Source: Ardenticatenales bacterium
GTDB lineage: Bacteria; Chloroflexota; Anaerolineae; Promineifilales; Promineifilaceae
DNA length: 64,000 bases
NCBI GenBank assembly: GCA_020634575.1
Contig: JACKBM010000035.1
Location: forward strand, 6,441 to 70,440
Direction of reading: 5' to 3'
A program made the translations under genes and the position numbers. Below the pieces are notes generated by a model. It was not told the DNA's origin, made no database searches, and saw nothing but the letters and a program-made list of their open reading frames with translations. Below, piece after piece: positions 57,224 through 64,000 of the stretch. The number at the start of each line of letters is the position of its first letter. Positions within the stretch are counted from its first letter, which is position 1.

Positions 57224-57817
57224 ATGAGTTTCCACGATAAACATTTAGCCTGCCGCCATCTTTCTCCGACGGGGCTGCTCGCCGCCCTTTTGGTCCTGCT
57301 GCTAACAGCCTGCTCACTGGGCACAACCTGGGTGGATTACGAGAGCAAAGAGCTTGGGATCCGCTTTGCCTACCCTGATGACTGGACACTCGAGATGGGG
57401 CCGCTAGGCCTTGAGGTCAGGGCGCCTGACGGCGCGGTAGTGATCATCGGGCCTTTCCCGCTGGACGCCTCTGCCGGTCCTTCTCACGGCAGCCCCAGCG
57501 AGATGTTAGCATCCCTGGACTATCAGAGTCCGCCGGAGCTGGCCGACGAACAGCCAATCAAAGCATATGCGCTTAGCGATTACGATGCCGCCAGCAAATG
57601 GGTCCAAATAGAATATGAATTTCATGCGCCCAAAGGGGTTGGCGAGCCTGCCCCCGCCTTTCCACCAGGTTATTTTGACGCGGAGATAATTGCCGTGCAG
57701 CATGAAGGCCAGCAGCTGCTAATTTACCTCGTCAATGCAAGTCCCATCGGTTCTTTTGATCAGACAGAGCCAATCCTGCACCGAATCGCCCAGAGTATTG
57801 AGTTTTACGTGCCATGA
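57224..57817 (+). CDS. Lipoprotein of unknown function
   Basis: 197 residues. A lipoprotein signal with lipobox LTAC (Cys30) precedes a domain beginning WVDYESKELGIRFAYPDDW, the PsbP/DUF1795-like pattern found in many surface lipoproteins. It overlaps the VOC gene by four bases (ATGA). Function unknown. Confidence 0.78.
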   Translation: MSFHDKHLACRHLSPTGLLAALLVLLLTACSLGTTWVDYESKELGIRFAYPDDWTLEMGPLGLEVRAPDGAVVIIGPFPLDASAGPSHGSPSEMLASLDYQSPPELADEQPIKAYALSDYDAASKWVQIEYEFHAPKGVGEPAPAFPPGYFDAEIIAVQHEGQQLLIYLVNASPIGSFDQTEPILHRIAQSIEFYVP

Positions 57818-58200
57818 AAGCAACCCACCTCATCCTCTACACCGCCGATCAGGCGGCCAGCGCCGCGTTCTATGCGAAGGTGCTTGGGCTGGCGCCGCGG
57901 CTGGATGTGCCGGGCATGACCGAGTTTGCCCTGCCCGGCGGCGCTGTCCTGGGTCTCATGCCCATCGCCGGCATCCGCCGCCTGCTCGGCGCGGCCCTGC
58001 CCGATCCGGCCCGGGCCAGCGGCATCCCCCGTTGTGAGCTCTACCTCGTGGTCGATGGCGCCGCAGACTATCACCGCCGCGCCCTGGCCGCCGGCGCTCA
58101 GGAGCTGAGTCCGGTCCTCCCCCGCGACTGGGGTGACAGCGCCGGCTATCTGCTAGACCTTGATGGCCACGTCCTGGCCTTCGCCGAACAGGCTCCTTAA
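57814..58200 (+). CDS. VOC-family (glyoxalase/dioxygenase-fold) protein
   Basis: 128 residues. HLILYTADQAASAAFYAKVLG starts the first beta-alpha-beta module, and RDWGDSAGYLLDLDGHVLAF is the conserved end of the second, with the metal-ligand region D-P/L-D-G-x-x-x. Activity not predictable; glyoxalase I and antibiotic-resistance proteins share the fold. Confidence 0.85.
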   Translation: MKATHLILYTADQAASAAFYAKVLGLAPRLDVPGMTEFALPGGAVLGLMPIAGIRRLLGAALPDPARASGIPRCELYLVVDGAADYHRRALAAGAQELSPVLPRDWGDSAGYLLDLDGHVLAFAEQAP

Positions 58201-58234
58201 CGCCCGAGAACACGTTTCCCAGACTACCAGTAAA

Positions 58235-58252
58235 AAGTGCCCGACGGCACTT
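58235..58252. terminator. Small hairpin after the VOC gene
   Basis: AAGTGCC and GGCACTT pair over a CGAC loop, about 35 bases after the VOC stop. The A-run on its left would give a T-run only for minus-strand transcripts, so it is a weak terminator candidate. Confidence 0.3.
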
Positions 58253-58340
58253 GATCTATCTCAGCCTTGGGATTCATCCCATGGCCCACAAACTAGCTCC
58301 AGGTTCATCGCCACACAATCACAACTTTAGCATTTCTACA

Positions 58341-58369
58341 TTGACCAAATGGAACAATTGTTCTACTAT
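58341..58369 (+). promoter_or_regulatory. Sigma-70 promoter with palindromic operator
   Basis: TTGACC (58341-58346) and TACTAT (58364-58369) are spaced by exactly 17 bases. The spacer contains the perfect 12-base palindrome GAACAATTGTTC (58352-58363), ideal for a repressor. It would drive the VOC gene at 58440 and perhaps the RibD-type gene after it. Confidence 0.55.
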
Positions 58370-58439
58370 CAGTCGCTATGTATAGGATCGCTTCTAGCGA
58401 ATTCATCACCCACAAACCAATCATCCCAGGAAAGAGTCA

Positions 58440-58853
58440 ATGACCCAGGAATCAAACTCAACTCCCATCCCTGCCGCCTGGCCCCAGAGCATCTTCGCCG
58501 TCACCCTCTTCTGCGAAGATCTGGCGAAGACAATTGCCTTTTACGAGCGCACCTTTGGCCTGCCGATCCATTTTGAAGGCCCAACATCGGCTGTGTTCAA
58601 GTTCGGCAGCACGCTCATCAATCTGTTGCAGATCGGCCAGGCTGATGAGCTGATCTCACCGGCCCTGGTTGCCAACCGTGAGGCGGGCAGCCGCTTTGTC
58701 TTTACAGTTCAGGTCGACGATGTGGATGCTATGTGTGCCGAGCTGGCCGGCCGGGGTGTCACCCTGTTGAATGGCCCCATGGACCGGCCCTGGGGCATTC
58801 GCACCGCCAGCTTCATGGATCCGGCCGGCTACATCTGGGAAATCGCCCATTAG
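58440..58853 (+). CDS. VOC-family (glyoxalase-like) protein
   Basis: 137 residues; ATG 58440 has AGGA about eight bases upstream. AVTLFCEDLAKTIAFYERTFG and RFVFTVQVDDVDAMCAELAGRG begin the two modules; IRTASFMDPAGYIWEIAH is the usual metal-site C-terminus. Not the same subfamily as the VOC gene at 57814. A repressor-type promoter lies just upstream. Confidence 0.88.
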   Translation: MTQESNSTPIPAAWPQSIFAVTLFCEDLAKTIAFYERTFGLPIHFEGPTSAVFKFGSTLINLLQIGQADELISPALVANREAGSRFVFTVQVDDVDAMCAELAGRGVTLLNGPMDRPWGIRTASFMDPAGYIWEIAH

Positions 58854-58951
58854 CTGGCCTGTGGGAGCTACATTCACGGATGACGAGGAGCCATAAGGTT
58901 GTAAACCCGGTCTCCAAATCCGTTTCTACCAGGAAAATTGGAGGGAAACTC

Positions 58952-59512
58952 ATGGCCAAATTAAAATATATGATGCTCATGTCAATGGACGGCTTCATTG
59001 AGGATGCGCAAGGCGACTTCAGCTGGTGCGCCCCCGACGCCCAGGTTCATACTTACGTCAACAAAATCTCATCGTCAATCGGGACTCACATCTATGGGCG
59101 GCGCATGTACGACATCATGCGCTATTGGGAGAACGCCCATGAGATCCCGGAGCAACCGGCTCATACACTTGAGTGGGCTTTGCAGTGGCAGGCGGCTGAC
59201 AAGATCGTATACTCCAGAACTCTGACCGAGGTGCAGACGGCGCGCACACGGCTTGAGTCAGAGTTTGACCTTGAGGCTCTGCGGCAGTTTAAGGCTGACG
59301 CCAGCCAGGACATCTCCATTTCCGGCCCCGAGTTGGCGGCGCACGTGCTACGCGCCGGTCTGGTCGACGAGATTACGATGGTCATGGGACCGGTGATTAT
59401 CGGCAATGGGAAGCAGTTTTTACCGGCCGGTCTCCGCCTCGACCTCGACCTGCTCGATATGCAGCACTTCGACAGCGGCTTCGTCGCCCTGCATTACGCG
59501 GTACGCCACTAA
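58952..59512 (+). CDS. Dihydrofolate reductase-fold protein (RibD C-terminal family)
   Basis: 186 residues from ATG 58952 (GGAGG upstream). LKYMMLMSMDGFIEDAQGDF, HIYGRRMYDIMRYW, ISISGPELAAHVLRAGLVDE and VMGPVIIGNGKQFLP are the standard RibD_C/YyaP motifs of NADPH-binding reductases. Substrate unknown; it is not a canonical folate enzyme. Confidence 0.9.
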   Translation: MAKLKYMMLMSMDGFIEDAQGDFSWCAPDAQVHTYVNKISSSIGTHIYGRRMYDIMRYWENAHEIPEQPAHTLEWALQWQAADKIVYSRTLTEVQTARTRLESEFDLEALRQFKADASQDISISGPELAAHVLRAGLVDEITMVMGPVIIGNGKQFLPAGLRLDLDLLDMQHFDSGFVALHYAVRH

Positions 59513-59583
59513 ATAGCTTGCCCAAATGACGCTGCGCCAAAAAAGGCTGGCGTTTGCCACAAAAGATTGATATGTTCTGAGCC

Positions 59584-60402
59584 ATGACACACTCAGCCTG
59601 GCATACGTCCACCAAAATCGCGCATGACACCTTCCTTATCGCTGAGCCCTTCGGGGCTGTTGAGCCCCGCTTTGGCGTGGCCACGGCGAACATGTACCTG
59701 GTGATAGGCCAGAGCAGCGCCGTTCTGATTGACACCGGCACAGGCATTGGCGATGTCAGTGCCGTGGTGCGACAACTGACCGCGCTGCCCTGTACCGTCC
59801 TCAACACCCATTCCCATTGGGACCACATTGGCGCCAACACCCGCTTCCCCGAATGGGCTGTGCACGAAATTGAGGCCCTACAGATCGCCATCGAACCGAA
59901 TGTCAGCGGTATGCTGGCGCCTTTGCAGTCACCGTCCGCTCAGGCCGTTTTGCCACCAGACTTCGACCCAACCAGCTACCGCATTCCGGCCGGCCCAGCC
60001 TCCCGGCTCCTGCAAGAAGACGACGTCATCGATCTGGGCGGTCGCAGCCTGCGCGTCATCCACACGCCCGGCCATTCACCGGGGCATGTCGCCTTCCTGG
60101 ATGAGGCCAACGGGCTGCTTTTTAGCGGCGATACCGCCCTGCACGGTCCCATGTATGCCTGCTTTCGCGGCGGCGACCCGGCCGATTTTGCCGCCAGCGC
60201 CCAGCGCCTGGCCACCCTGCCCAACCTCCGCCTCATCTGCCCCGGCCACAACGAGGTCATCCGCGACACCACCTGGCTGGCCGAGCTGGCTGATGGCGTT
60301 GAGGCGGCGCTCGCCGGGCAGCTGGAGGGTACCTGGCGAGATGAGTTTGTGGTAGGGCGGGAGTTTCAGTTTGAGGGTTGGGCGATCTGGTTGCCGGAGT
60401 GA
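59584..60402 (+). CDS. Metallo-beta-lactamase-fold hydrolase
   Basis: 272 residues. The dinuclear zinc motif is NTHSHWDHIGAN (HxHxDH), with later ligands in HTPGHSPGHVAFLDE, LFSGDTALHGPMY and CPGHNEV. Glyoxalase II-like or lactonase-type activity is possible. It stands 71 bases after the RibD-type gene. Confidence 0.92.
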   Translation: MTHSAWHTSTKIAHDTFLIAEPFGAVEPRFGVATANMYLVIGQSSAVLIDTGTGIGDVSAVVRQLTALPCTVLNTHSHWDHIGANTRFPEWAVHEIEALQIAIEPNVSGMLAPLQSPSAQAVLPPDFDPTSYRIPAGPASRLLQEDDVIDLGGRSLRVIHTPGHSPGHVAFLDEANGLLFSGDTALHGPMYACFRGGDPADFAASAQRLATLPNLRLICPGHNEVIRDTTWLAELADGVEAALAGQLEGTWRDEFVVGREFQFEGWAIWLPE

Positions 60403-60429
60403 GCCAGTTGCCCGTATCAATTGACACCT

Positions 60430-61998
60430 ATGAAACAGTCTGCCTTCCTTGTCTTGAGCCAGCTGTTGGCAGTAGTTCTGCTTTCCCTTGTGGGTTGCAA
60501 CCCAGCCAAACTGCCGCCACCAGAAGAAGGCCTTGAGCAACCACCCGTAGCCACAGAGCCTGTTTCGACCATTCAGCAAGCTGAACCAACCCCATTGGCG
60601 AAAACAACACCCAGTGCCCCGGCTGAGCCGACGCCGACAAATTTGCCTTTGCCCACCAGCGCTGCAGCTACAACTATCATAACCGACGTGCTCACACCTA
60701 CGATGTCTCCGGAGCCGAACAGCGCCGCAGCCGGCCTCGCGATTCGTTACCCTGACTTCACGGCGCTGGATAGCTATTTGCGGATGTCGCCGGTCAGGCT
60801 TTACCTTGCTGAGGGCACGGCCAATTCCTCGGCATTCATCCTCTCCGGGATGCCTGACTCGCGTACGCAGATCGATTATCTGGATGTCAATGGGGACGGC
60901 GAAGTTGATCTCGTCCTGCTTTTTGCGGAGCCGTTCATGTGGGGCGTCAACTATATCGTGGTTATGCTCTGGCAGGGCACGCAGTACGGTGCCCCATTTG
61001 CTATCGTCGAAGATACCGAACTCAATGGCGGCGTCGCTTACGAACAGGCCGACTGGACCGGCGACAACGTACCCGAGCTGATCTGGCAGTCGGAAACGGT
61101 GACGAGCGGGTCTGGGTATGAGGAATCTACCTGGCGCCAGTACGTCATCCGTTGCCAGGCGGAATGTGCGGTCATCTGGCATGGCGTTCGGGCGGTGGTC
61201 TGGACCAGTAACAGCTTCTATATCGGCCGGGGGGTGCAGCTGACCGAGATCAGGCCGGATCCGGCCAACAGCCAGGTTGTGACGCGCTCAGAAGGGTTCA
61301 GCCTGCCCTTCATCAGCGGCGACCAATCCTTCCCCTGGCGCGTCGAGGCAGCCCAGCAGGCCATCTACCAGTGGGATGGCACCCAGTTTGCCCTAACCAC
61401 GACAGAAATAACTGATGCGGCCTATGAAATTGCGTCGATACAGGAATTGTCCGCCACCGCTAACAACCAGACGGCCACTGTCAATTATGAATTCGTGCCG
61501 GGCAACGGTCAGCAATTCGACAGCTTCCTGTGCCGCCTTTGGGTCGATGGCGCCATTCAGGGCGAAAGCTTTGCCTGCAATCCCTACTTCACTCAGGTGC
61601 AATGGCTGAATGTCCTTGGCGACGAGCCGGCCGAGATTGTCGTGATAACCCTGTACGAAACCAGCGCCTGGCTCCACATCTGGCAAGCGGAAGGCGGGCT
61701 TTTCACTCGTATTGCCCCGCTCTCGGGTGATCTGATCAACAGCGCCTGGCCCCCCATCCAGCTGCAAAATCTGGATGACGACCCTGAACTAGAAATCGTC
61801 ACCGCCATCCTCACCGTAGCCACCGAGCAGTTCTGTTTCGCTTACCCCGACCCAGGGGACCAAGAGGTACAGAGTTGCTGGACCGAGTTCAGGAGGGACT
61901 ATGAGATTTTTGACTGGGATGATGCTACCTGGCGCAACAGGGATTCTTTACTCCCTGTTGCAGTCGATAAGTCTTGTGGAAGTGTGCTTCGGGTTTGA
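60430..61998 (+). CDS. Large lipoprotein with FG-GAP-like repeat
   Basis: 522 residues from ATG 60430 (a TTG at 60421 is possible). The signal ends in a lipobox LVGC (Cys23). A Pro/Thr/Ala-rich spacer (about residues 25-95) is typical of this group's surface proteins. The folded part has a calcium-type loop DYLDVNGDGEVDLVLLFAEP and several Trp/Gln/Thr-rich beta segments, suggesting an FG-GAP/VCBS propeller. Function unknown. A two-hairpin element follows 48 bases after the stop. Confidence 0.75.
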   Translation: MKQSAFLVLSQLLAVVLLSLVGCNPAKLPPPEEGLEQPPVATEPVSTIQQAEPTPLAKTTPSAPAEPTPTNLPLPTSAAATTIITDVLTPTMSPEPNSAAAGLAIRYPDFTALDSYLRMSPVRLYLAEGTANSSAFILSGMPDSRTQIDYLDVNGDGEVDLVLLFAEPFMWGVNYIVVMLWQGTQYGAPFAIVEDTELNGGVAYEQADWTGDNVPELIWQSETVTSGSGYEESTWRQYVIRCQAECAVIWHGVRAVVWTSNSFYIGRGVQLTEIRPDPANSQVVTRSEGFSLPFISGDQSFPWRVEAAQQAIYQWDGTQFALTTTEITDAAYEIASIQELSATANNQTATVNYEFVPGNGQQFDSFLCRLWVDGAIQGESFACNPYFTQVQWLNVLGDEPAEIVVITLYETSAWLHIWQAEGGLFTRIAPLSGDLINSAWPPIQLQNLDDDPELEIVTAILTVATEQFCFAYPDPGDQEVQSCWTEFRRDYEIFDWDDATWRNRDSLLPVAVDKSCGSVLRV

Positions 61999-62046
61999 GG
62001 AAAGGGCAATGTCGTTACCCTGAAGAATGGGGGACCGGCCGGATTG

Positions 62047-62117
62047 CGCCAGGGGCGCAACCTGTTGGGTGCCTCTCCCGACAGGTTGCCGCCCCTGGCG
62101 TCGCGCGCCTTGCGCGC
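62047..62117 (+). repeat. Two-hairpin structured element, copy C
   Basis: A 54-base hairpin (62047-62100): outer stem CGCCAGGGGC/GCCCCTGGCG, middle stem CAACCTG/CAGGTTG, inner TTGGG/CCCGA, loop TGCCTCT. The second hairpin GCGCGC/GCGCGC is at 62103-62117. Same total length and order as copy A but with different, still paired, stem bases. Confidence 0.7.
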
Positions 62118-62157
62118 GCCACACGTCAGCCAAGCGATCCAGTTGGGTGGCGGGAAG

Positions 62158-62230
62158 GGCGCCTGATGGCGCCGGTGGGACGGGCGGCAACCCTACGGGA
62201 GAGCAATACCCGTCGGGTTGCGCCCGTCCC
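62158..62230 (-). repeat. Two-hairpin structured element, copy B
   Basis: Minus strand: a 54-base hairpin 62230-62177 with outer stem GGGACGGGC/GCCCGTCCC, middle CAACCC/GGGTTG, inner ACGGG/CCCGT and loop TATTGCTCT identical to copy A. The second hairpin GGCGCC/GGCGCC (62173-62158) follows. It faces copy C. Confidence 0.7.
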
Positions 62231-62236
62231 ATCTAA

Positions 62237-62309
62237 TTAGGGCCGCCAGTTGCCTCAATATGCTGCCGCCTGGCTCGTCGTTGAAATAGTACGCGGTTAC
62301 GGAGGCACC
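62237..62309 (-). pseudogene. 3'-end vestige of a BNR/sialidase-like gene
   Basis: The minus strand reads GASVTAYYFNDEPGGS and then, with a deletion, a WRP-type end and TAA. This repeats the last 29 codons of the intact BNR gene at 62956-63042 (GTAVTAYYFNDEPGGS to TVWRP) at about 72 bases. The rest of this second copy is gone, and hicAB occupies the gap. Confidence 0.65.
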
Positions 62310-62329
62310 TTTTTTCCATCATTGCTTCA

Positions 62330-62365
62330 TTGCATAGCGATAGCATAACATGCTATCATCGCCAC
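62330..62365 (+). promoter_or_regulatory. hicAB promoter with operator palindrome
   Basis: TTGCAT (62330-62335) and TATCAT (62354-62359) are spaced by 18 bases. A perfect inverted repeat GATAGCAT-AAC-ATGCTATC (62339-62357) overlaps the -10 box and fits autorepression by the HicB ribbon-helix-helix domain. A start site about seven bases after the -10 would coincide with the hicA GTG, giving a leaderless transcript. Confidence 0.55.
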
Positions 62366-62620
62366 GTGAACAAGCGACAGAAGGTGACACTGGAAGCCCT
62401 ATTCAGCCAGCCCGTACCATCTAGCCTGGCCTGGGCGCGGATTGAATCGCTGTTTATAGCGCTTGGGGCCACAGTTATCGAGGGGCGCGGCTCTCGGGTT
62501 CGGTTTGAACTTCATGGGGTAATTGCCACATTTCACAGGCCTCATCCCCAAAAAGAAGCCAAGCCCTACCAGGTTCGCGACGCACGCCAATTTCTGGAAC
62601 AAGCAGGAATAAGACCATGA
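62366..62620 (+). CDS. hicA: HicA-family mRNA interferase toxin
   Basis: 84 residues from GTG 62366; no ribosome site upstream, and the promoter is close enough for leaderless translation. RIESLFIALGATVIEGRGSR, VRFELHGVIATFHRPHP and YQVRDARQFLEQAGIRP match the HicA double-stranded-RNA-binding fold. The usual GSH active-site His is replaced here (GSR), though His residues follow in FHRPHP. It overlaps hicB by four bases. Confidence 0.85.
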   Translation: MNKRQKVTLEALFSQPVPSSLAWARIESLFIALGATVIEGRGSRVRFELHGVIATFHRPHPQKEAKPYQVRDARQFLEQAGIRP

Positions 62621-62949
62621 ACACAATGACTTATCGTGGCTACGCAGCTCGAATTGAATATAGTGAGGAAGATGGTTGTTTCATTGGCCATATCGCTGCC
62701 ATCCGAGATGTAGTCGGTTTTCACGGGGAAAACGTCGAGGAGCTGAGGCAGGCCTTTGAAGAGGCTGTGGACGACTATCTTGAGACCTGCGCGAAACTGG
62801 GTAGAGCGCCACAGAAACCCTATTCCGGCAAACTCATGCTGCGCCTGCCGCCAGAGATTCACGCCGCTATCGCCGCCGCCGCTGAAGTTAAAGGGCAGAG
62901 CATTAATCAATGGGCCAGGGACACTTTGGCGGAAGCGGCCCACCATTAG
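62617..62949 (+). CDS. hicB: HicB-family antitoxin
   Basis: 110 residues (ATG 62617, or ATG 62626). The N-terminal half has the degenerate RNase H fold: YAARIEYSEEDGCFIGHI, GENVEELRQAFEEAVDDYLE. The C-terminal ribbon-helix-helix is KLMLRLPPEIHAAIAAAAEV then KGQSINQWARDTLAEAA, which binds DNA. It neutralises HicA and likely represses at 62339-62357. The BNR gene stop lies seven bases beyond, on the other strand. Confidence 0.92.
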   Translation: MNTMTYRGYAARIEYSEEDGCFIGHIAAIRDVVGFHGENVEELRQAFEEAVDDYLETCAKLGRAPQKPYSGKLMLRLPPEIHAAIAAAAEVKGQSINQWARDTLAEAAHH

Positions 62950-62955
62950 GCTCGT

Positions 62956-64000
62956 TTAGGGCCGCCAGACCGTCGCCTCGATATAGCGCGGCCCGCTGCC
63001 GCCTGGCTCATCGTTGAAGTAGTAGGCCGTCACGGCGGTGCCGTCGGGGAGGACGGCGGTGCGGGGGTAGCCGATGTCGCGGTTGCCGCCGCCGGTCCGC
63101 AGGGTAATCTCTTCGCCCCAACTCTGGCCCAAATCGGCGCTCAGGCGGGCGCCGATGGTGTAGGGTTCGTCCCGGTTGCCGTAGGTGAGCAGGAGGCGGC
63201 CGTCCGGCAGGAGATCGAGCGTGCCGGGATTGCCGTTGTGGCCATTTTGCTGGAAGGTCTGGGGCCGGCCGTAAAATTGCCAGCTCCGTCCTAAATCTTC
63301 AGAAATGTAGAGATCCAGCCAATGCTGGTCCTGCCCCGCGGCCCGGTCCCCGCCACGGCAGCGCAGGGCGGTCAGCAGGCGCCCGCCCGGCAGTTGCTCC
63401 GTCGCCGGCATGATGCTGAAGCCGTCCGGACCGGCCGGTACACCACCCACATCCGCCAGATGATGGAAGCTCTTACCCCCATCCGTCGTGCGGACGCAGA
63501 TCACGCGCCCCTCACGGCCATCTTCTTTCGCTACCGTTAGGAACAGCAGACAACTAGCCTGATCCAGGACAACGTAATCGGTGCGCGCCTGGACGCCGGG
63601 CTGGCCAAACATGGGCAGGCCATACGGCCCCGCCCACGTCCGGCAACGATCATAACTGACGTATAGCAGGGAGCGCGCCCCTGGCTGCAGGCCGGTCCGG
63701 GCACACATCAAAGCCAGCTCCGGATGGGCAAAATTGATGCCGCCCGGTAATGGCGCCGGCGGGTCAGTCGCCAGCGCCGCCGCCAGACTGATCTCGTCAT
63801 TCACATGCTCATCCGCCGAGAGGCCGCGCCCACCGGGCAGATGACCGGGAAAATCCTCGATCTGCCAGGTCAGACCGCCATCCAGGCTGCGCGCCTGCAC
63901 ATTGACAAACGGGCGGCTCTTGTCCCGCGAATGCAGGCCGGCACTCTGGCCGGGAAAGCCCACCACAAAGCCCAGGACAATTTCCTTCTCCCAGCTCCAG
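62956..64000 (-). CDS. BNR-repeat sialidase-like protein (5' end beyond window)
   Basis: At least 347 residues; the frame continues through the right edge (WSWEKEIVLGFVVGFP), so its start is not in the window. Asp-box motifs: SLDGGLTW, SYDRCRTW, TTDGGKSF, SEDLGRSW and SADLGQSW, giving a six-bladed propeller as in sialidases and exo-alpha-sialidase-like proteins. Sialidase Arg and Glu/Tyr catalytic residues cannot be placed with confidence. An ACCGGCCGGT lies inside at 63430. Confidence 0.8.
   Translation of the reverse strand, partial: WSWEKEIVLGFVVGFPGQSAGLHSRDKSRPFVNVQARSLDGGLTWQIEDFPGHLPGGRGLSADEHVNDEISLAAALATDPPAPLPGGINFAHPELALMCARTGLQPGARSLLYVSYDRCRTWAGPYGLPMFGQPGVQARTDYVVLDQASCLLFLTVAKEDGREGRVICVRTTDGGKSFHHLADVGGVPAGPDGFSIMPATEQLPGGRLLTALRCRGGDRAAGQDQHWLDLYISEDLGRSWQFYGRPQTFQQNGHNGNPGTLDLLPDGRLLLTYGNRDEPYTIGARLSADLGQSWGEEITLRTGGGNRDIGYPRTAVLPDGTAVTAYYFNDEPGGSGPRYIEATVWRP

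Overview
The window most likely comes from a Chloroflexota genome (Anaerolineae/Caldilineae/Ardenticatenia type). The evidence is a GC-rich composition, extracytoplasmic proteins with Thr/Pro-rich spacers, NBR1-like and PA14 domains on a surface protein, and many lipoprotein signals. One of these sits on NosZ, which suggests a single-membrane cell. The taxon is an inference; there is no rRNA or other marker gene here. I found no tRNA, rRNA, CRISPR array or recognisable transposase.

Layout. 1-4052: the start of a lipoprotein gene cut by the left edge, then a NatA/NatB-type ABC exporter (one ATPase, two permeases). 4053-11088: a decayed SRPBCC gene, a frameshifted AhpD-like gene bracketed by CACGGATT repeats, a large BNR-propeller protein, a PNPOx-fold protein and a small alpha/alpha-barrel protein. 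11089-23318, all minus strand: an anaerobic respiration block with a clade II (Sec-type) nitrous oxide reductase operon, nosZ-nosB-like-nosD-nosF-nosY-nosL-cytochrome c. It continues into a DUF1858-NnrS fusion and two small oxidase-subunit-I-like membrane proteins, then a Crp/Fnr regulator, heme A synthase, a DUF3565 protein and a flavodoxin. Fnr-type boxes precede nosZ and ctaA. 23661-25823: a PA14 surface protein whose third PA14 repeat is frameshifted. 25824-32864: about 7 kb of visibly AT-richer DNA with no intact gene, holding remnants of a membrane protein and two tandem amidohydrolases.

32865-39934: an esterase with TPR-like tail, an FTR1 iron permease, an isoprenylcysteine methyltransferase-like protein, a DUF457 protein, two small unknowns, a broken methyltransferase, a decayed membrane protein and a stand-alone OLD-type TOPRIM protein. 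40225-51679: a complete group 3d (NAD-coupled) [NiFe]-hydrogenase locus, hoxEFUYH-hoxW-hypAB-hypF-hypCDE. 51691-61998: housekeeping and accessory genes (nucleoside hydrolase, DinB, YdeI/DUF1801, nucleotidyltransferase, UppS, GNAT, PHP, VOC, RibD-type reductase, MBL hydrolase, lipoproteins). 62366-64000: a HicAB toxin-antitoxin pair wedged between a 3'-end vestige of a BNR gene and an intact BNR/sialidase-like gene that runs off the right edge.

Together the two main modules would let the cell take electrons from H2 into NAD(H) with Hox and use N2O as terminal acceptor with Nos. The least explained structure is in the repeats: a palindrome ACCGGCCGGT found 19 times by eye (HIP1-like), a 54-nt hairpin element with compensating stem changes always followed by a second GC hairpin (three copies), and CACGGATT palindromic elements each lying just past a stop codon.
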